Shown piece after piece: positions 1-9,160 of a stretch of 40,772 nt of DNA (positions are counted from its first letter, which is position 1; every line of letters begins with the position of its first letter). The position numbers were made by a program, and so were the translations under genes. The DNA is taken from the NCBI GenBank assembly GCA_031253655.1, contig JAIRVY010000135.1, positions 1 to 40,772 on the forward strand, given 5' to 3'. This DNA comes from Bacteroidales bacterium. GTDB lineage: Bacteria; Bacteroidota; Bacteroidia; Bacteroidales; WCHB1-69. The notes under the pieces were generated by a model. That model saw only the letters and a list, made by a program, of their open reading frames with translations. It had not been told where the DNA came from and did not search any database.

Positions 1-91
1 TTGGTTCTTTTTTTGTCTTTTTCATAAAAAAAAATAGGTTTTCAAATTAATACTTTTTTTAATTGAAACCCTAAACTATTTTTCTATCTAA

Positions 92-1369
92 ACGGTGCAC
101 TTTTTGCTGACGACTTACAATACTACATACGGTATAAATCAATTGGGCGCTATTAATTTTTATGACGGCTATTTGGGTAATAGTCAAGGAGGAGGGAACT
201 TCTTCATAGACAATTTCACCGTTTATGAAATTGAGTCTTCGCAACCCGGAGTATTTGTTATTGAACCCGAGACTCCCATTATTCAAAATTTTTATAATAC
301 CGGAAATTTTACACTCAACTTAAGCAATCAAGGTGGCGCTCCTATTGATTATGAAGTAATAGCCGTTTATGATATTCCTAACACTAATCCAACTTCAACC
401 GGTGCACAAGTTATAACTCATTATAGTGTTCCGTCATCAAATTCTATTATGTGGAGTGCGTACGAACAATACACCTTTGCTTCAGGTTATTCTCCCACAA
501 TGTTGCAGGAGTATATCGGGAAAACCATACAACAATTTGATATTGGACTCATAAATGTTCATGGGATTTTATCGGCAAAACTATGTATTTGGGATATGGG
601 CCCATTTGGAATGCCAAGCGTTAGTCCTCCAATTTATGAACAAGCAATTCCGGTCTCTTCATTAGTTGAAGGGGTAAGTTCAATTCCTCTTTCTGAGCCA
701 TGGCTAATTGATGGGCGTTATTTGTATATCGGAGTTGAATTGGTAGTAACTCCTGCAATAGTTAAAATTGCACTTGACGGAACGCCTTTAAATCAATGTA
801 ACTATTTGGGTCGTATCTACAAACGGAATGTAGCGTGGGCACTAATTCCCGAAAAGGAAAGTGGTACTAATCTCCCACTTAACGGGGTTTGGAATATGAC
901 AGTACATGTGGATGGGGCGCCAATAAAACCATGGATTGCTTTAGACCATACTTCTGCCAGTTTACAACCGGATGTCAATAAAAATCTAAATATTTCTTTT
1001 GGTGCAGATGATGTAATTGATAGTTGTACCAAAAAGGCAAAATTGTACTTCTTTTCTACCGATTTTCAAAAAGAAGAAACCATAATCAATGCAACTATTC
1101 ATTTTTATTTAGTTGGTATCGAAGATATTAATACAAACAATCTACAAGTTAAGATATTTCCTAATCCGGCTTCAGATAGTATTATTATTGAGTGTAATAT
1201 AGTAATTGAGAGTGTTCAAATTTTCAACGAAACTGGACAAGTCGTTTTATCTAAAAGTGTAAAAGAAGAGAAAACTGTGATAGACACTTCCAATTTGCTT
1301 TCAGGTATTTACTTAATCGTTGTAAAAACAGATAATAATACCCATACAGGAAAACTTATCATTAAGTAA
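92..1369 (+). pseudogene. 5'-truncated secreted protein with T9SS sorting domain
   Basis: The open frame has an in-frame stop just upstream (89-91) and only a GTG at 95, with no signal peptide, although the C-terminus (about residues 347-424, starting near KIFPNPASD and ending GKLIIK) is a typical type A Por-secretion sorting domain. Such proteins need a signal peptide, so the 5' part is missing. The first 45 residues, ending FFIDNFTVYE, look like the end of a MAM/choice-of-anchor-type domain, so the lost part was probably large. Bases 1-91 look non-coding. The middle is beta-rich without a family I recognise. Seen: sorting domain, absent start and signal. Inferred: remnant left by a deletion or frameshift; an assembly error is the alternative. 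Confidence 0.6.
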
Positions 1370-1457
1370 GAAGGAAATAGACATTAACTTGTAGTGCATT
1401 TCGCTCCGTATGTTTGGGGGAATAATTTTTTTCTTCCATTTTGAATAAATAAACGCG

Positions 1458-1484
1458 CAAAAATAATAGAAATTCCTATTTTTG
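1458..1484 (+). promoter_or_regulatory. -7 box and palindrome upstream of LptF/G permease
   Basis: TATTTTTGC at 1477-1485 matches the Bacteroidota -7 consensus TAnnTTTG and lies about 22 bases before the GTG start. Its reverse complement GCAAAAATA lies 11 bases upstream, so the pair also forms a palindrome. No TTG is seen at the -33 spacing. It could be a promoter, a small hairpin or both. Confidence 0.4.
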
Positions 1485-1506
1485 CAAACACATAAGCAGT
1501 ATTTTT

Positions 1507-2580
1507 GTGCAAATCATTGACCGTTACATATTTATGAAATTTCTTAGCGCATTTTTCTATGCGTTAACACTCCTTATGGTAGTGGTAATCGTTTTTGATT
1601 TTGCGGAAAATGTATCCCGATTTATGGATTACAACATCTCCTGGATAGATGTTGTTTTTAAATTTTATCTGAATTTTATTCCCTATTTTTTTAATCTGTT
1701 TATTCCGCTTTTCACTTTTATTAGTACGATATGGTTTACTTCCAAACTCTCTTCCAACAATGAGATTATTGCCATATTAAGCGGGGGTGTAAGTTTTTAC
1801 CGTATGCTGTTTCCCTATCTGGCGAGTGCCATTTGCATTGCATTGCTAGCTGTTTTTATGTCGAATGTGATTGTTCCCAAAGCGGCTTACAATTTGCAAA
1901 CTTTCAAACAGGCTTATATGTCGAGGGTGGCGAAAACTACGACTAATTTTCACGTTCGTAACTCAAAAAACAGCTATATTTATGTGGACCGCTGGAATGT
2001 AGGCGATAATAAAGGGTATTCTTTTTGCTATGATGAAATGGGAGAATCGTTTGTGAAATACAGAATTACCGCGTGCGAAATCCAATATGATGACAGTAAC
2101 AAAGTTTGGCATCTCACCGATTATACTAAACGTTTTACTACCCAAACCGGAGAGAAATTAATTTTTGGAAGTAGAATGGATACTACGCTCAATATTACTC
2201 CGTTAGACTTATCGCAAGATGATAAAGCCTGTGAAATTATGACTTTTGGTGCCATTTTAAAATATATTCGGGAAGATAAAGAGAAGGGTGGAGGAATGTC
2301 GAAATACTACATCATTGAAGCCCATAAACGAATTACTAACTCGCTGGGTGCGATTATTATGACTCTGTTGGGGTTAAGTGTAGCCTCTAGAAAAAACAGA
2401 AGGGGAGTTGGGGTGCATCTCTTTATCGGAGTTGCGTTAGCCTTTGTTTTTGTTTTCCTTCAACAAGTTTCTACCGTATTTTCAAAAAACGCCGACTTAT
2501 CCCCCGCACTTGGAACCTGGATACCTATTATTATTTACTCTTTTGTTTGCCTGATTATGATAAGAACGTGCCAAAAATGA
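1507..2580 (+). CDS. LptF/LptG family permease (YjgP/YjgQ)
   Basis: This 357-aa protein has the normal length and layout of LptF/LptG: N-terminal membrane segments (about 12-34, 55-80 and 97-120), a central soluble beta-rich domain, and three C-terminal membrane segments. The N-terminus (IIDRYIFMKFLSAFFYAL) is characteristic. The family forms the inner-membrane part of the ABC exporter that passes lipopolysaccharide to the Lpt bridge. The start is GTG, just behind a -7 box. Which of LptF or LptG it is cannot be told from one copy. Confidence 0.9.
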   Translation: MQIIDRYIFMKFLSAFFYALTLLMVVVIVFDFAENVSRFMDYNISWIDVVFKFYLNFIPYFFNLFIPLFTFISTIWFTSKLSSNNEIIAILSGGVSFYRMLFPYLASAICIALLAVFMSNVIVPKAAYNLQTFKQAYMSRVAKTTTNFHVRNSKNSYIYVDRWNVGDNKGYSFCYDEMGESFVKYRITACEIQYDDSNKVWHLTDYTKRFTTQTGEKLIFGSRMDTTLNITPLDLSQDDKACEIMTFGAILKYIREDKEKGGGMSKYYIIEAHKRITNSLGAIIMTLLGLSVASRKNRRGVGVHLFIGVALAFVFVFLQQVSTVFSKNADLSPALGTWIPIIIYSFVCLIMIRTCQK

Positions 2581-2636
2581 GATAAGAGAAAAGAGATATG
2601 AATTAAAAGTTAAGAGTTATAAATTTAGAGTTAATT

Positions 2637-3416
2637 ATGATTACATTACTTAGTGATTGGAAGTTAAGAGACCCATATATTGGGATATTTAAAGGACAGC
2701 TGTTGAAAGAGTTACTTCAAGTACAAATGGTGGATATTACCCATTATTTAGAGATGTTTAACCCTTCGCAAGCAGCATTCGTGCTGAAAAATAGTTATTC
2801 CTATTTTCCCGAAAAAACGATTCATATTGTGCTGGCAGGATTAACTTTTTCGACAGATACAAAACCGGTATTAGTACTTTATAATGGACACTTTTTTCTG
2901 GGAGAAGATAACGGCGTTTTCTATATGATGTTTGGCTCCGAAAACAGTTATGAAGCGTGGCAGTACAACGGCGATATGTCGATTCCTGTTTTAGAAAAAT
3001 TAGTAATAATGGCTTCGTGGGTAAATCAAAATAAATATAAAAATCATACAACCCCTTATCCTTCTTTAAAGTTTCAACTTAGTAATCTGTCGGAAGCTGA
3101 TTATAATCTCGAACGAAAAACCATATCGGGAAAAACTGTATTTGTTGATTCTTACTGCAATGCGGTTACCAACATTCCTGTTTCAATGTTTGAATCCGCG
3201 CTCGAATCAGCCGGAAAAAAGCAGTTTACCGCCACTGTTTCTACCCATCGTCCTTTGAAAATTACCCGTTTCCATCCTTGTTACAATCCCAACGAACCGG
3301 ATATCTATCTGGTGCATAATCAATTTGGTTTACTTGAAATCACTTTGTTTAACGGTAACATAGCCGTAATGGCAGATATAAACCCTGGAAACAGTATTGA
3401 AATTCAATTTCATTAA
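2637..3416 (+). CDS. SAM hydroxide adenosyltransferase (DUF62 family)
   Basis: 259 aa. The N-terminal pattern (TLLSDWKLRDPYIGIFKGQL), VDITH near residue 35, AAFVLKNSYSYFP and GEDNGVF are the family marks of S-adenosylmethionine hydrolases/halogenase relatives, which split SAM to adenosine and methionine. The usual T-D-F-G at the start is S-D-W-K here, and the segment normally reading VDPGVG is AGLTFSTD, so active-site substitutions are possible. It starts with ATG after a low-complexity AGTTAAGAGTTA spacer. It is cytoplasmic by absence of signals. Pairing with an LptF/G gene is common in Bacteroidota, but its role there is unclear. Confidence 0.8.
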   Translation: MITLLSDWKLRDPYIGIFKGQLLKELLQVQMVDITHYLEMFNPSQAAFVLKNSYSYFPEKTIHIVLAGLTFSTDTKPVLVLYNGHFFLGEDNGVFYMMFGSENSYEAWQYNGDMSIPVLEKLVIMASWVNQNKYKNHTTPYPSLKFQLSNLSEADYNLERKTISGKTVFVDSYCNAVTNIPVSMFESALESAGKKQFTATVSTHRPLKITRFHPCYNPNEPDIYLVHNQFGLLEITLFNGNIAVMADINPGNSIEIQFH

Positions 3417-3444
3417 AGGAGTTAAAAGTTAATAGTTAAATATT

Positions 3445-3879
3445 ATGAGTAACAAATTCTGCTTTTCTGTTTTTCTGTTTTTCTGTTTTTCTGCCTTATT
3501 CGCGCAAAACAAACCTGACGATATTTTGGGGTATTATCTTAATGAAGACCCGTTTTCAGGCGCACTTTCACAGGTTTATATCTATAATGCCGGTAATGGT
3601 ATCTATGAGGGAATTGTGATTTGGGTGAGAGAAGTTGAAAGAAAAAAATATGAAGGTTTAGTGTTTTTGAAGGAGATGACTTTTAACGAGAAAGATAACG
3701 AATGGCAAAACGGGGCAATGATCTACCCGGGGAAAAACGGAAAATTCAAATCTTTTATGCGCCTTGAAAAAGATGGGCGACTTCGAGTTCGAGGCTACTG
3801 GGGAATCTCGATGCTGGGCAAAACAGTCTATTGGACCCGCGAAACAGAATCCCGAAACCCAAAAATAATGCATCCGTAA
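3445..3879 (+). CDS. DUF2147 secreted protein
   Basis: 144 aa with a signal peptide (cleavage probably after LFAQ) followed by a DUF2147-type domain: ILGYYLNEDPFSG near the start, the central WQNGAMIYPGKNGKF and RVRGYWGISMLGKTVYWTR at the end. It should be an exported, periplasmic lipocalin-like beta domain of unknown ligand. The signal-peptide DNA is a run of repeated TTTTTCTG words. It lies 28 bases after the SAM hydrolase gene and probably shares its transcript. Confidence 0.8.
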   Translation: MSNKFCFSVFLFFCFSALFAQNKPDDILGYYLNEDPFSGALSQVYIYNAGNGIYEGIVIWVREVERKKYEGLVFLKEMTFNEKDNEWQNGAMIYPGKNGKFKSFMRLEKDGRLRVRGYWGISMLGKTVYWTRETESRNPKIMHP

Positions 3880-3937
3880 GTCTTAGCATTTTAAGATTTA
3901 AAAGTTCAAAAGTTCAACAATTCAACAATTCAATATT

Positions 3938-5011
3938 ATGAGTCTCAAATTCTCCATTTTCCATTCACCATTCTCCATTCTACTCTTTTGCTTTTCCGCT
4001 TTTTCCCTTTCCGCCCAGAAGTATATTTTCTATTTTATAGGTGATGGGTTTGGGATTGGGGCTTTAACTTATTGTGAAAAAATGGCGATGGAAAAAGGGG
4101 ATACTTTATGTTTTACCCAATTTCCGGTAACAGGATTTATCACTACACATTCGGCTGATAATTTGGTTACCTGTTCAGCTGCTGCCGCAACCGCTTTAGC
4201 ATCAGGAGAAAAGACAAAAAACGGGATGTTGAACTTTTCCCCAGACTCGAAAAGGAAATTGCTCCCGATTTCAAAAACACTCCATCAAAAAGGCTTTTCT
4301 GTGGGTATCGCCACTTCGGTTAGTATTGACCACGCTACACCAGCCGGATTTTACGCACATTCTACAAGTAGAAGTGACTATTACGATATTGCCAAACAAC
4401 TTACTGTTTCGGGGTTTGAGTTTTTTGGCGGTTCCGGTTTTTTACAACCAGAGCCCGCGGGTTTTGTTTCTATCTTCAAGCTGCTGAAAGATAACCATTA
4501 TACCGTTTCTACTTCTATGCAACAGTGTTCAGAATCACAATCTATTAAGAATGTTTTAGTTCAGCCGCAGGGAAAAAGTGCGAAACAGCTGCCCTTCGCC
4601 ATCTACAAAGATAAAACAGATTTTACATTACCGCAAATTACCCAATTGGGAATAGAGAAACTCTATGCGCTTGAAAAACCATTCTTTTTTATGGTGGAGG
4701 GAGGATTGATTGACTGGGCTGCCCACGACAACCTGACCAAAGAGTTGTATGGTGAAGTGAAAGAGTTTTCGGAAGCTATTAAGGTGGCATTGAATTTCTA
4801 TGAACAACATACCGAGGATACTTTAATCATTGTAACTTCCGACCACGAAACCGGAGGGATATTTGCTGTTACCAAAGGAATTCGTTTTTACTCGAAAGAC
4901 CATACCGGAAATATTGTTCCCTTGTTCGCTATTGGCAAAGGTGCAGAGAATTTTTCCGGATTGCATGACAATACGCAGATTAGTAAAAAAATTTTAGAAT
5001 TAACCCCATAA
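3938..5011 (+). CDS. alkaline phosphatase, exported
   Basis: 357 aa with a signal peptide ending SLSAQ, then an alkaline-phosphatase fold: YFIGDGFG (first metal Asp), TCSAAAATALASG (nucleophile region), SIDHATPAGFYAH, EGGLIDWAAHDN and TSDHETGG. The nucleophile motif is normally D-S-A-A-S; here it is C-S-A-A-A, so the serine is kept but the Asp before it and the second Ser are changed. It should act in the periplasm on phosphomonoesters. The upstream gap holds TTCAAAAGTTCAA-type word repeats, and the signal peptide is coded by repeated CCATT words. Confidence 0.87.
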   Translation: MSLKFSIFHSPFSILLFCFSAFSLSAQKYIFYFIGDGFGIGALTYCEKMAMEKGDTLCFTQFPVTGFITTHSADNLVTCSAAAATALASGEKTKNGMLNFSPDSKRKLLPISKTLHQKGFSVGIATSVSIDHATPAGFYAHSTSRSDYYDIAKQLTVSGFEFFGGSGFLQPEPAGFVSIFKLLKDNHYTVSTSMQQCSESQSIKNVLVQPQGKSAKQLPFAIYKDKTDFTLPQITQLGIEKLYALEKPFFFMVEGGLIDWAAHDNLTKELYGEVKEFSEAIKVALNFYEQHTEDTLIIVTSDHETGGIFAVTKGIRFYSKDHTGNIVPLFAIGKGAENFSGLHDNTQISKKILELTP

Positions 5012-5026
5012 TTATACTCAAAAAAG

Positions 5027-5163
5027 TGGTTAAAAATTAGTTTGAGGCGTTATGAATTAGATTACTCGCTGCGCTCGGAATGACAACGACGCCACCGGTA
5101 GGGAAGGGATTCCTCGCTACGCTCGGAATCACATTCATAACGCCTCAAACTAATTTTTAACCA
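5027..5163. repeat. MITE-like 137-bp inverted repeat
   Basis: Perfect 31-bp arms (5027-5057 and 5133-5163, beginning TGGTTAAAAATTAGTTTGAG) flank a core of 75 bases. The core carries two copies of a CTCGCTrCGCTCGGAAT word in the same orientation. It codes for nothing and fills the gap between the phosphatase and the DHH gene. The arms could form a very long hairpin and act as a transcription end. No transposase is nearby. Confidence 0.8.
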
Positions 5164-5229
5164 AAAAAGTTAATAAATAAGAAGGAAAAAGAAAAAATGT
5201 GTTTCTTCGCTCCTTAAAATTAACCCCTT

Positions 5230-6243
5230 GTGCTAACCCCATCCCAAATTTCCGACTTTCAAAGCTTACTATCGCAAAGTAAAAAAATTGCTATCTGTAC
5301 CCATTACAATCCCGATGGCGATGCTATAGGTACCTCACTTGCACTGCGCACTTACTTCACTTCGCAAGGTTTTGAGGTAAATTGCGTGATTCCTAATAAT
5401 ATGCCTGATTTTCTTCAATGGCTCCCCGGCGCAGATAGTATCATCAACGCACAGAAACAATTCAAAGATATTAAAGCCATAATCAAAGAAGCAGATATTC
5501 TTTTTTTGGTGGATATGAATGCCGAACATCGCAGCGGTGTGGATGTAGAAAAAGTGCTTTTAGAAACGAGCGCCTTTAAAGTACTGATTGACCACCACCC
5601 CAATCCTACCGCCCAAAGCCACCTTATCTATTCTATTCCCGAAATCTCTTCATCCTGTGAGGTGCTCTATCGCTTCCTTAGCGAAATAACTACACAACAA
5701 TTTCTTAATCAAGAGATTGGAACTTGCCTATATACCGGAATAATTACCGATACAGGCTCTCTAAGTTTTGGATGTAACAACCCCGAAACATATAAATTAT
5801 TAACAAAATTGATGGAATTAGAGATTAATGGCGAGGATATTCACCGAAATTTGTACGATAATTACTTCGAAAGCCGCATCCGTTTGTTAGGTTTGTGTTT
5901 GAATTCACTAAAGGTATTTTTCGAACTGGGAACCTCTTATATGTACCTTACTAAAGAGGAGATGATAAACAACTTTTTTAAAGAGGGCGATACCGAAGGG
6001 TTTGTAAACTATGGACTCTCTTTAAAGGGAATTATCTTTACGGCGTTTTTTACCGAAAGGGACAAAAGAATTAGAATTTCCTTTCGCTCAAAAGGGGATT
6101 TCGACGTTAATAAATTTGCACGAACATACTTTCAAGGAGGCGGGCACAAAAATGCCGCCGCCTCCTATCACTACGACACTCTCGAAAATACGATTAAATA
6201 CTTTGAAGAAGTGATTCACAAACACAACGAATTGGTTATTTAA
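5230..6243 (+). CDS. DHH phosphoesterase, NrnA-like oligoribonuclease/pAp phosphatase
   Basis: 337 aa, the usual NrnA length. DHH domain motifs are HYNPDGDAIGTS (about 24-35), LVDMNAEHRSG, LIDHHPNP (DHH) and TGIITDTGSLSF. The DHHA1 domain at the end carries GGGHKNAAAS. The family removes nucleotides from very short RNAs and dephosphorylates 3',5'-pAp in the cytoplasm, using Mn ions bound by these Asp/His residues. The start is GTG; no ATG is available close by. Confidence 0.87.
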   Translation: MLTPSQISDFQSLLSQSKKIAICTHYNPDGDAIGTSLALRTYFTSQGFEVNCVIPNNMPDFLQWLPGADSIINAQKQFKDIKAIIKEADILFLVDMNAEHRSGVDVEKVLLETSAFKVLIDHHPNPTAQSHLIYSIPEISSSCEVLYRFLSEITTQQFLNQEIGTCLYTGIITDTGSLSFGCNNPETYKLLTKLMELEINGEDIHRNLYDNYFESRIRLLGLCLNSLKVFFELGTSYMYLTKEEMINNFFKEGDTEGFVNYGLSLKGIIFTAFFTERDKRIRISFRSKGDFDVNKFARTYFQGGGHKNAAASYHYDTLENTIKYFEEVIHKHNELVI

Positions 6244-6299
6244 TATTAATTATTATTGTTTTGAGCTATTGAATTATTAAATCATTAAACTTTAAATCT

Positions 6300-6836
6300 T
6301 TGAATTTTAAATCTTTAAATTATAACTTATTATTTTTCTTTTTTTCTGCTCTTCTGCTCTGTTGCAATAATTACACCCCTATCGGCGTTATCGTAAGTTT
6401 ATCAGAAAAAAAAGAAGAAACAAACCCCTTTATTGTGGGTAATAAAAAGATTGTGGAACTTGAGAATCAAGATATTGAACTCTTTTTGAAACGATATAAA
6501 TGGGAAATGACTCAAACCAATACAGGACTGAGGTATGAAATTACAAAGAAAGGAAATGGAAAAAAAATTACGGCAAGAGAAACGGTAGTGTTAAAATATA
6601 AGACACTTTTATTATCGGGAGAAGAGATTTATGACTCAATAAAGGACGGAAAAATTGAATTTATTGTAGAAAAAACGGCAGAAATAGCAGGGTTGCACGA
6701 GGCGGTTCAGTTGATGAACAGGGGTGACGAAGCGAGGCTGATAATCCCCTCATATTTAGCCTACGGTGCAAGCGGAGATGGAGATGGAATTAAACCTTAC
6801 CAAACGATAATAATGAAAATAGTGATTAATGATTAA
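6300..6836 (+). CDS. FKBP-type peptidyl-prolyl isomerase lipoprotein (GldI-like)
   Basis: 178 aa. The N-terminal hydrophobic stretch ends in SALLLC, a lipobox, so it should be a lipid-anchored envelope protein. The C-terminal 90 residues are one FKBP domain (VVLKYKTLLLSGEEIYDS, GLHEAVQLMNRGDEARLIIPSYLAYG). Size and layout resemble the gliding-motility lipoprotein GldI, but I would not assign that role. The TTG start lies within an AAATCTTTAAATT word repeat that also occurs inside uppP, so the exact start is uncertain. A second FKBP gene follows. Confidence 0.75.
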   Translation: MNFKSLNYNLLFFFFSALLLCCNNYTPIGVIVSLSEKKEETNPFIVGNKKIVELENQDIELFLKRYKWEMTQTNTGLRYEITKKGNGKKITARETVVLKYKTLLLSGEEIYDSIKDGKIEFIVEKTAEIAGLHEAVQLMNRGDEARLIIPSYLAYGASGDGDGIKPYQTIIMKIVIND

Positions 6837-6917
6837 TGGTTAATAGGTGTATTAGTGTAAAAACCCGTAAACCCATAAATCCATAAACTTAAAAACAATA
6901 ACTTTTAAATATTTATA

Positions 6918-7775
6918 ATGAAAAACGTAACAAAATTTATGATTGCCTTAGTGGCGTTAGCAGTATTGGGAATAGCCTGCTCAAAGCATCCCGGATTTAA
7001 GAAAGACAAAGAAGGGTTCTATTACAAATTCCACGTATTGAACAAAAAAGAGCCACAGCCTCAAATGGGAGATGTAGTGGAAATGACCTATACCCTTCGC
7101 ACATCGGATTCATTGTTATATGATAATGAACCGCTTACAGATATGATTGTAGAATCATTGTTTCCCGGAGATATTTATGCTGCCATTCAAACAATGCATT
7201 TGGGAGATAGTGTAACTTTTATTTTGGATGGAGAGAGCTTCTTTAAATATTTTATGGGACGACCCTGGGAATTTGCGAATAATGACCTGTACTTCGACTT
7301 AAAGTTGAATAATATTATTCCCAAAGAAGAATATGAACAAATACGTGCCGAACAAAGGCAGAAATATGAAATATGGCTGGAAGAATGCAGAGCTGTGGAG
7401 GATAGTTTGATAACAGATTACATTACTAAGCACAAAGCAACACGCACAGATAACGGCCTCTATTTCATATCGAAAAAACCCGGCAAAGGCAAAGAGATTA
7501 AGTTCGGCGCAAAAGTCAAGGTTCACTATACCGGGATGTTTATAGACGGCACAGTTTTCGACAGTTCGGTTAATAGAGGTGAACCTATTGAAATATCTGT
7601 AGGTCAAGGTGGTGTTATATCCGGATGGGAAAATGCGCTGATGATGATGCGTGGGGGAGACAAGGCTACTATACTCATCCCTTCCGAATCTGCTTACGGA
7701 GGTGAAGGGTATAGGAACTTCATACCACCCTATACACCCTTAATTTTTGAGATGGAGATTGTTTCTGTAGAATAA
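6918..7775 (+). CDS. FKBP-type peptidyl-prolyl isomerase lipoprotein with two domains
   Basis: 285 aa. The signal is followed by lipobox LGIAC (Cys21). Residues about 45-135 form a degenerate FKBP-like domain (GDVVEMTYTLRTSD, MHLGDSVTFIL), then a charged helical linker, then a well-kept FKBP domain at about 185-285 (VKVHYTGMFIDGTVFDSS, VISGWENALMMMRGGDKATI, AYGGEG). The second domain should be the active isomerase acting on proteins in the envelope. It lies immediately upstream of tRNA-Ala and has its own ATG. Confidence 0.87.
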   Translation: MKNVTKFMIALVALAVLGIACSKHPGFKKDKEGFYYKFHVLNKKEPQPQMGDVVEMTYTLRTSDSLLYDNEPLTDMIVESLFPGDIYAAIQTMHLGDSVTFILDGESFFKYFMGRPWEFANNDLYFDLKLNNIIPKEEYEQIRAEQRQKYEIWLEECRAVEDSLITDYITKHKATRTDNGLYFISKKPGKGKEIKFGAKVKVHYTGMFIDGTVFDSSVNRGEPIEISVGQGGVISGWENALMMMRGGDKATILIPSESAYGGEGYRNFIPPYTPLIFEMEIVSVE

Positions 7776-7788
7776 TTTTCTATTTTCG
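7759..7788 (+). promoter_or_regulatory. promoter of tRNA-Ala
   Basis: TTG (7759-7761), 19 bases, then TATTTTCG (7781-7788) fit the Bacteroidota -33/-7 layout. The -7 box sits 18 bases before the tRNA. The boxes before tRNA-Asn and tRNA-Leu in this window are the same TATTTTYGCC type. Confidence 0.65.
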
Positions 7789-7805
7789 CCACCTGTTTTC
7801 AGGAT

Positions 7806-7879
7806 GGGGCGTTAGCTCAGTTGGCTAGAGCGTTAGACTGGCAGTCTAAAGGTCACGGGTTCGACTCCCGTACGCTCCA
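7806..7879 (+). tRNA. tRNA-Ala (anticodon GGC)
   Basis: Full cloverleaf of 74 bases. Acceptor arms GGGGCGT/ACGCTCC include the G3-U70 pair that identifies alanine tRNAs. The anticodon loop CTGGCAG gives GGC, the T loop is TTCGACT and the discriminator is A. CCA is not encoded. It is the integration target of the element that follows: its last 27 bases are repeated at 29706. Confidence 0.97.
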
Positions 7880-7880
7880 C
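7853..7880. repeat. attL, left attachment site
   Basis: These 28 bases (TCACGGGTTCGACTCCCGTA...) are identical to 29706-29733. They cover the T arm and 3' acceptor strand of tRNA-Ala, so the tRNA stays intact on this side next to the integrase gene. Confidence 0.95.
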
Positions 7881-7923
7881 AAAGTCTGAAAATCAGATTG
7901 TTACACACAATTTTTAATAAAAG

Positions 7924-7944
7924 GTGTGTCAAAATCGTGCCAAA
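7924..7944. repeat. left integrase arm-site candidate
   Basis: GTGTGTCAAAATCGTGCCAA at 7924 recurs with one change (C to T) at 29604, in the same orientation. Both copies lie just inside the element ends and outside any gene, as expected for arm-type sites bound by the integrase N-terminal domain. Confidence 0.7.
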
Positions 7945-7999
7945 TCTTTTTAACCTTTTAATTATTAAGAAACTAACTAATTAAAGGGGTAAAAAAAAA

Positions 8000-9160
8000 A
8001 TGCGTTTAATTCAAACCTCCCTTCTTAATCAAAAAGCATTAGTATTCAACTATATGCCTGCTAAACTTTGCAAAAACAGATCCGGTTGGATTATAGAATA
8101 TTATGTGGAAAATCCGCTTACTTTTGAAATGTGCCGAGTTCGAAAACGTGTCCATTTTATTAAAAAAAGATACAAAAGTGTGAGAGATGCAGAAAGTCAT
8201 TGCCAAAAAATTATTTACGATATAAATGCAAAGATGGCAAATGGAATTAACCCGATGTTTTCTGATGATAACCCAGTCGGATATACAACCATTGCTGAAG
8301 TTATTAAAAAGTTTTTAGAGGAAAAAACACGCGAAGTACGACCCGACACGATGCGCTCCTACAAATCTTTTTCAAATATTTTTTTAAACTATATTTCTAA
8401 AACGTCTCTCGCTTTTATTTGTAAGTTCGGAAAAATTGAAGCCGCACAATATTTAGACTATATTTATAATGTACGTAAAATATCTCGCCGATCGTATAAT
8501 AACTATTTGAAATTTATTCGGGTTGTTTTTAATTGGGCAATTGAAAAAGGCTACATTTTGACTAATCCTTTTGAGCAAATGAAAACTAAGAAAAAAGAGG
8601 AAAAAAATCGTACTCTTGTGGATTCTGCATCAAGAAAGAAACTAATGGAATATTTAAACGCAAATGATAAGCAGTTTTTAATTGTATTAAAGTTGGTTTA
8701 TAGTGCATTAATCCGCCCCAAAGAGATTACAAATTTACGGGTTTCAGATATAGATTTTAATAACAAAACTGTTTGTGTAAATAGTAAAGCTGCAAAAAAT
8801 CATAACACAAGGTACATAGCCCTTACAGACGATATTTTAAACGATTTAAACTATATTAATGATTTTAAGAAAGATATGTTTTTAATATCTCAAAATATGA
8901 TGCCTGGTTATACTCAAGCACACCGGGCAAAGTACGGGAAAATGTGGGTAAAATTACGTGACAACTTAAAACTACCTAAAACAATGCAACTCTATTCTTT
9001 ACGTGATTCTGGTATTACAGATATGCTTAAAGCAGGTATCGACCCGCTTACCGTTAAACAACATGCCGACCATCATTCGTTAGAAATGACTACAATATAT
9101 TCAAAACACGCGGATCCAAATTTAATAAAAATTATCCGTGAAAAAGCACCGGCGTTTTAA
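8000..9160 (+). CDS. int: tyrosine recombinase (integrase)
   Basis: 386 aa. Residues 15-90 look like an arm-binding domain (SGWIIEYYVENP), about 95-190 form the SAM-like core-binding domain (EEKTREVRPDTMRSYKSF), and about 205-380 are catalytic. The visible catalytic residues are the first Arg in SALIRPKEITNL, Arg in LYSLRDSGITDML and His plus Tyr in ADHHSLEMTTIYSKH. The usual His of HxxR is Tyr here, a variant seen in many Bacteroidota integrases. It should recombine attP with tRNA-Ala. A later in-frame ATG at 8054 is an alternative start. It converges with the GIY-YIG gene, overlapping it by four bases. Confidence 0.93.
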   Translation: MRLIQTSLLNQKALVFNYMPAKLCKNRSGWIIEYYVENPLTFEMCRVRKRVHFIKKRYKSVRDAESHCQKIIYDINAKMANGINPMFSDDNPVGYTTIAEVIKKFLEEKTREVRPDTMRSYKSFSNIFLNYISKTSLAFICKFGKIEAAQYLDYIYNVRKISRRSYNNYLKFIRVVFNWAIEKGYILTNPFEQMKTKKKEEKNRTLVDSASRKKLMEYLNANDKQFLIVLKLVYSALIRPKEITNLRVSDIDFNNKTVCVNSKAAKNHNTRYIALTDDILNDLNYINDFKKDMFLISQNMMPGYTQAHRAKYGKMWVKLRDNLKLPKTMQLYSLRDSGITDMLKAGIDPLTVKQHADHHSLEMTTIYSKHADPNLIKIIREKAPAF

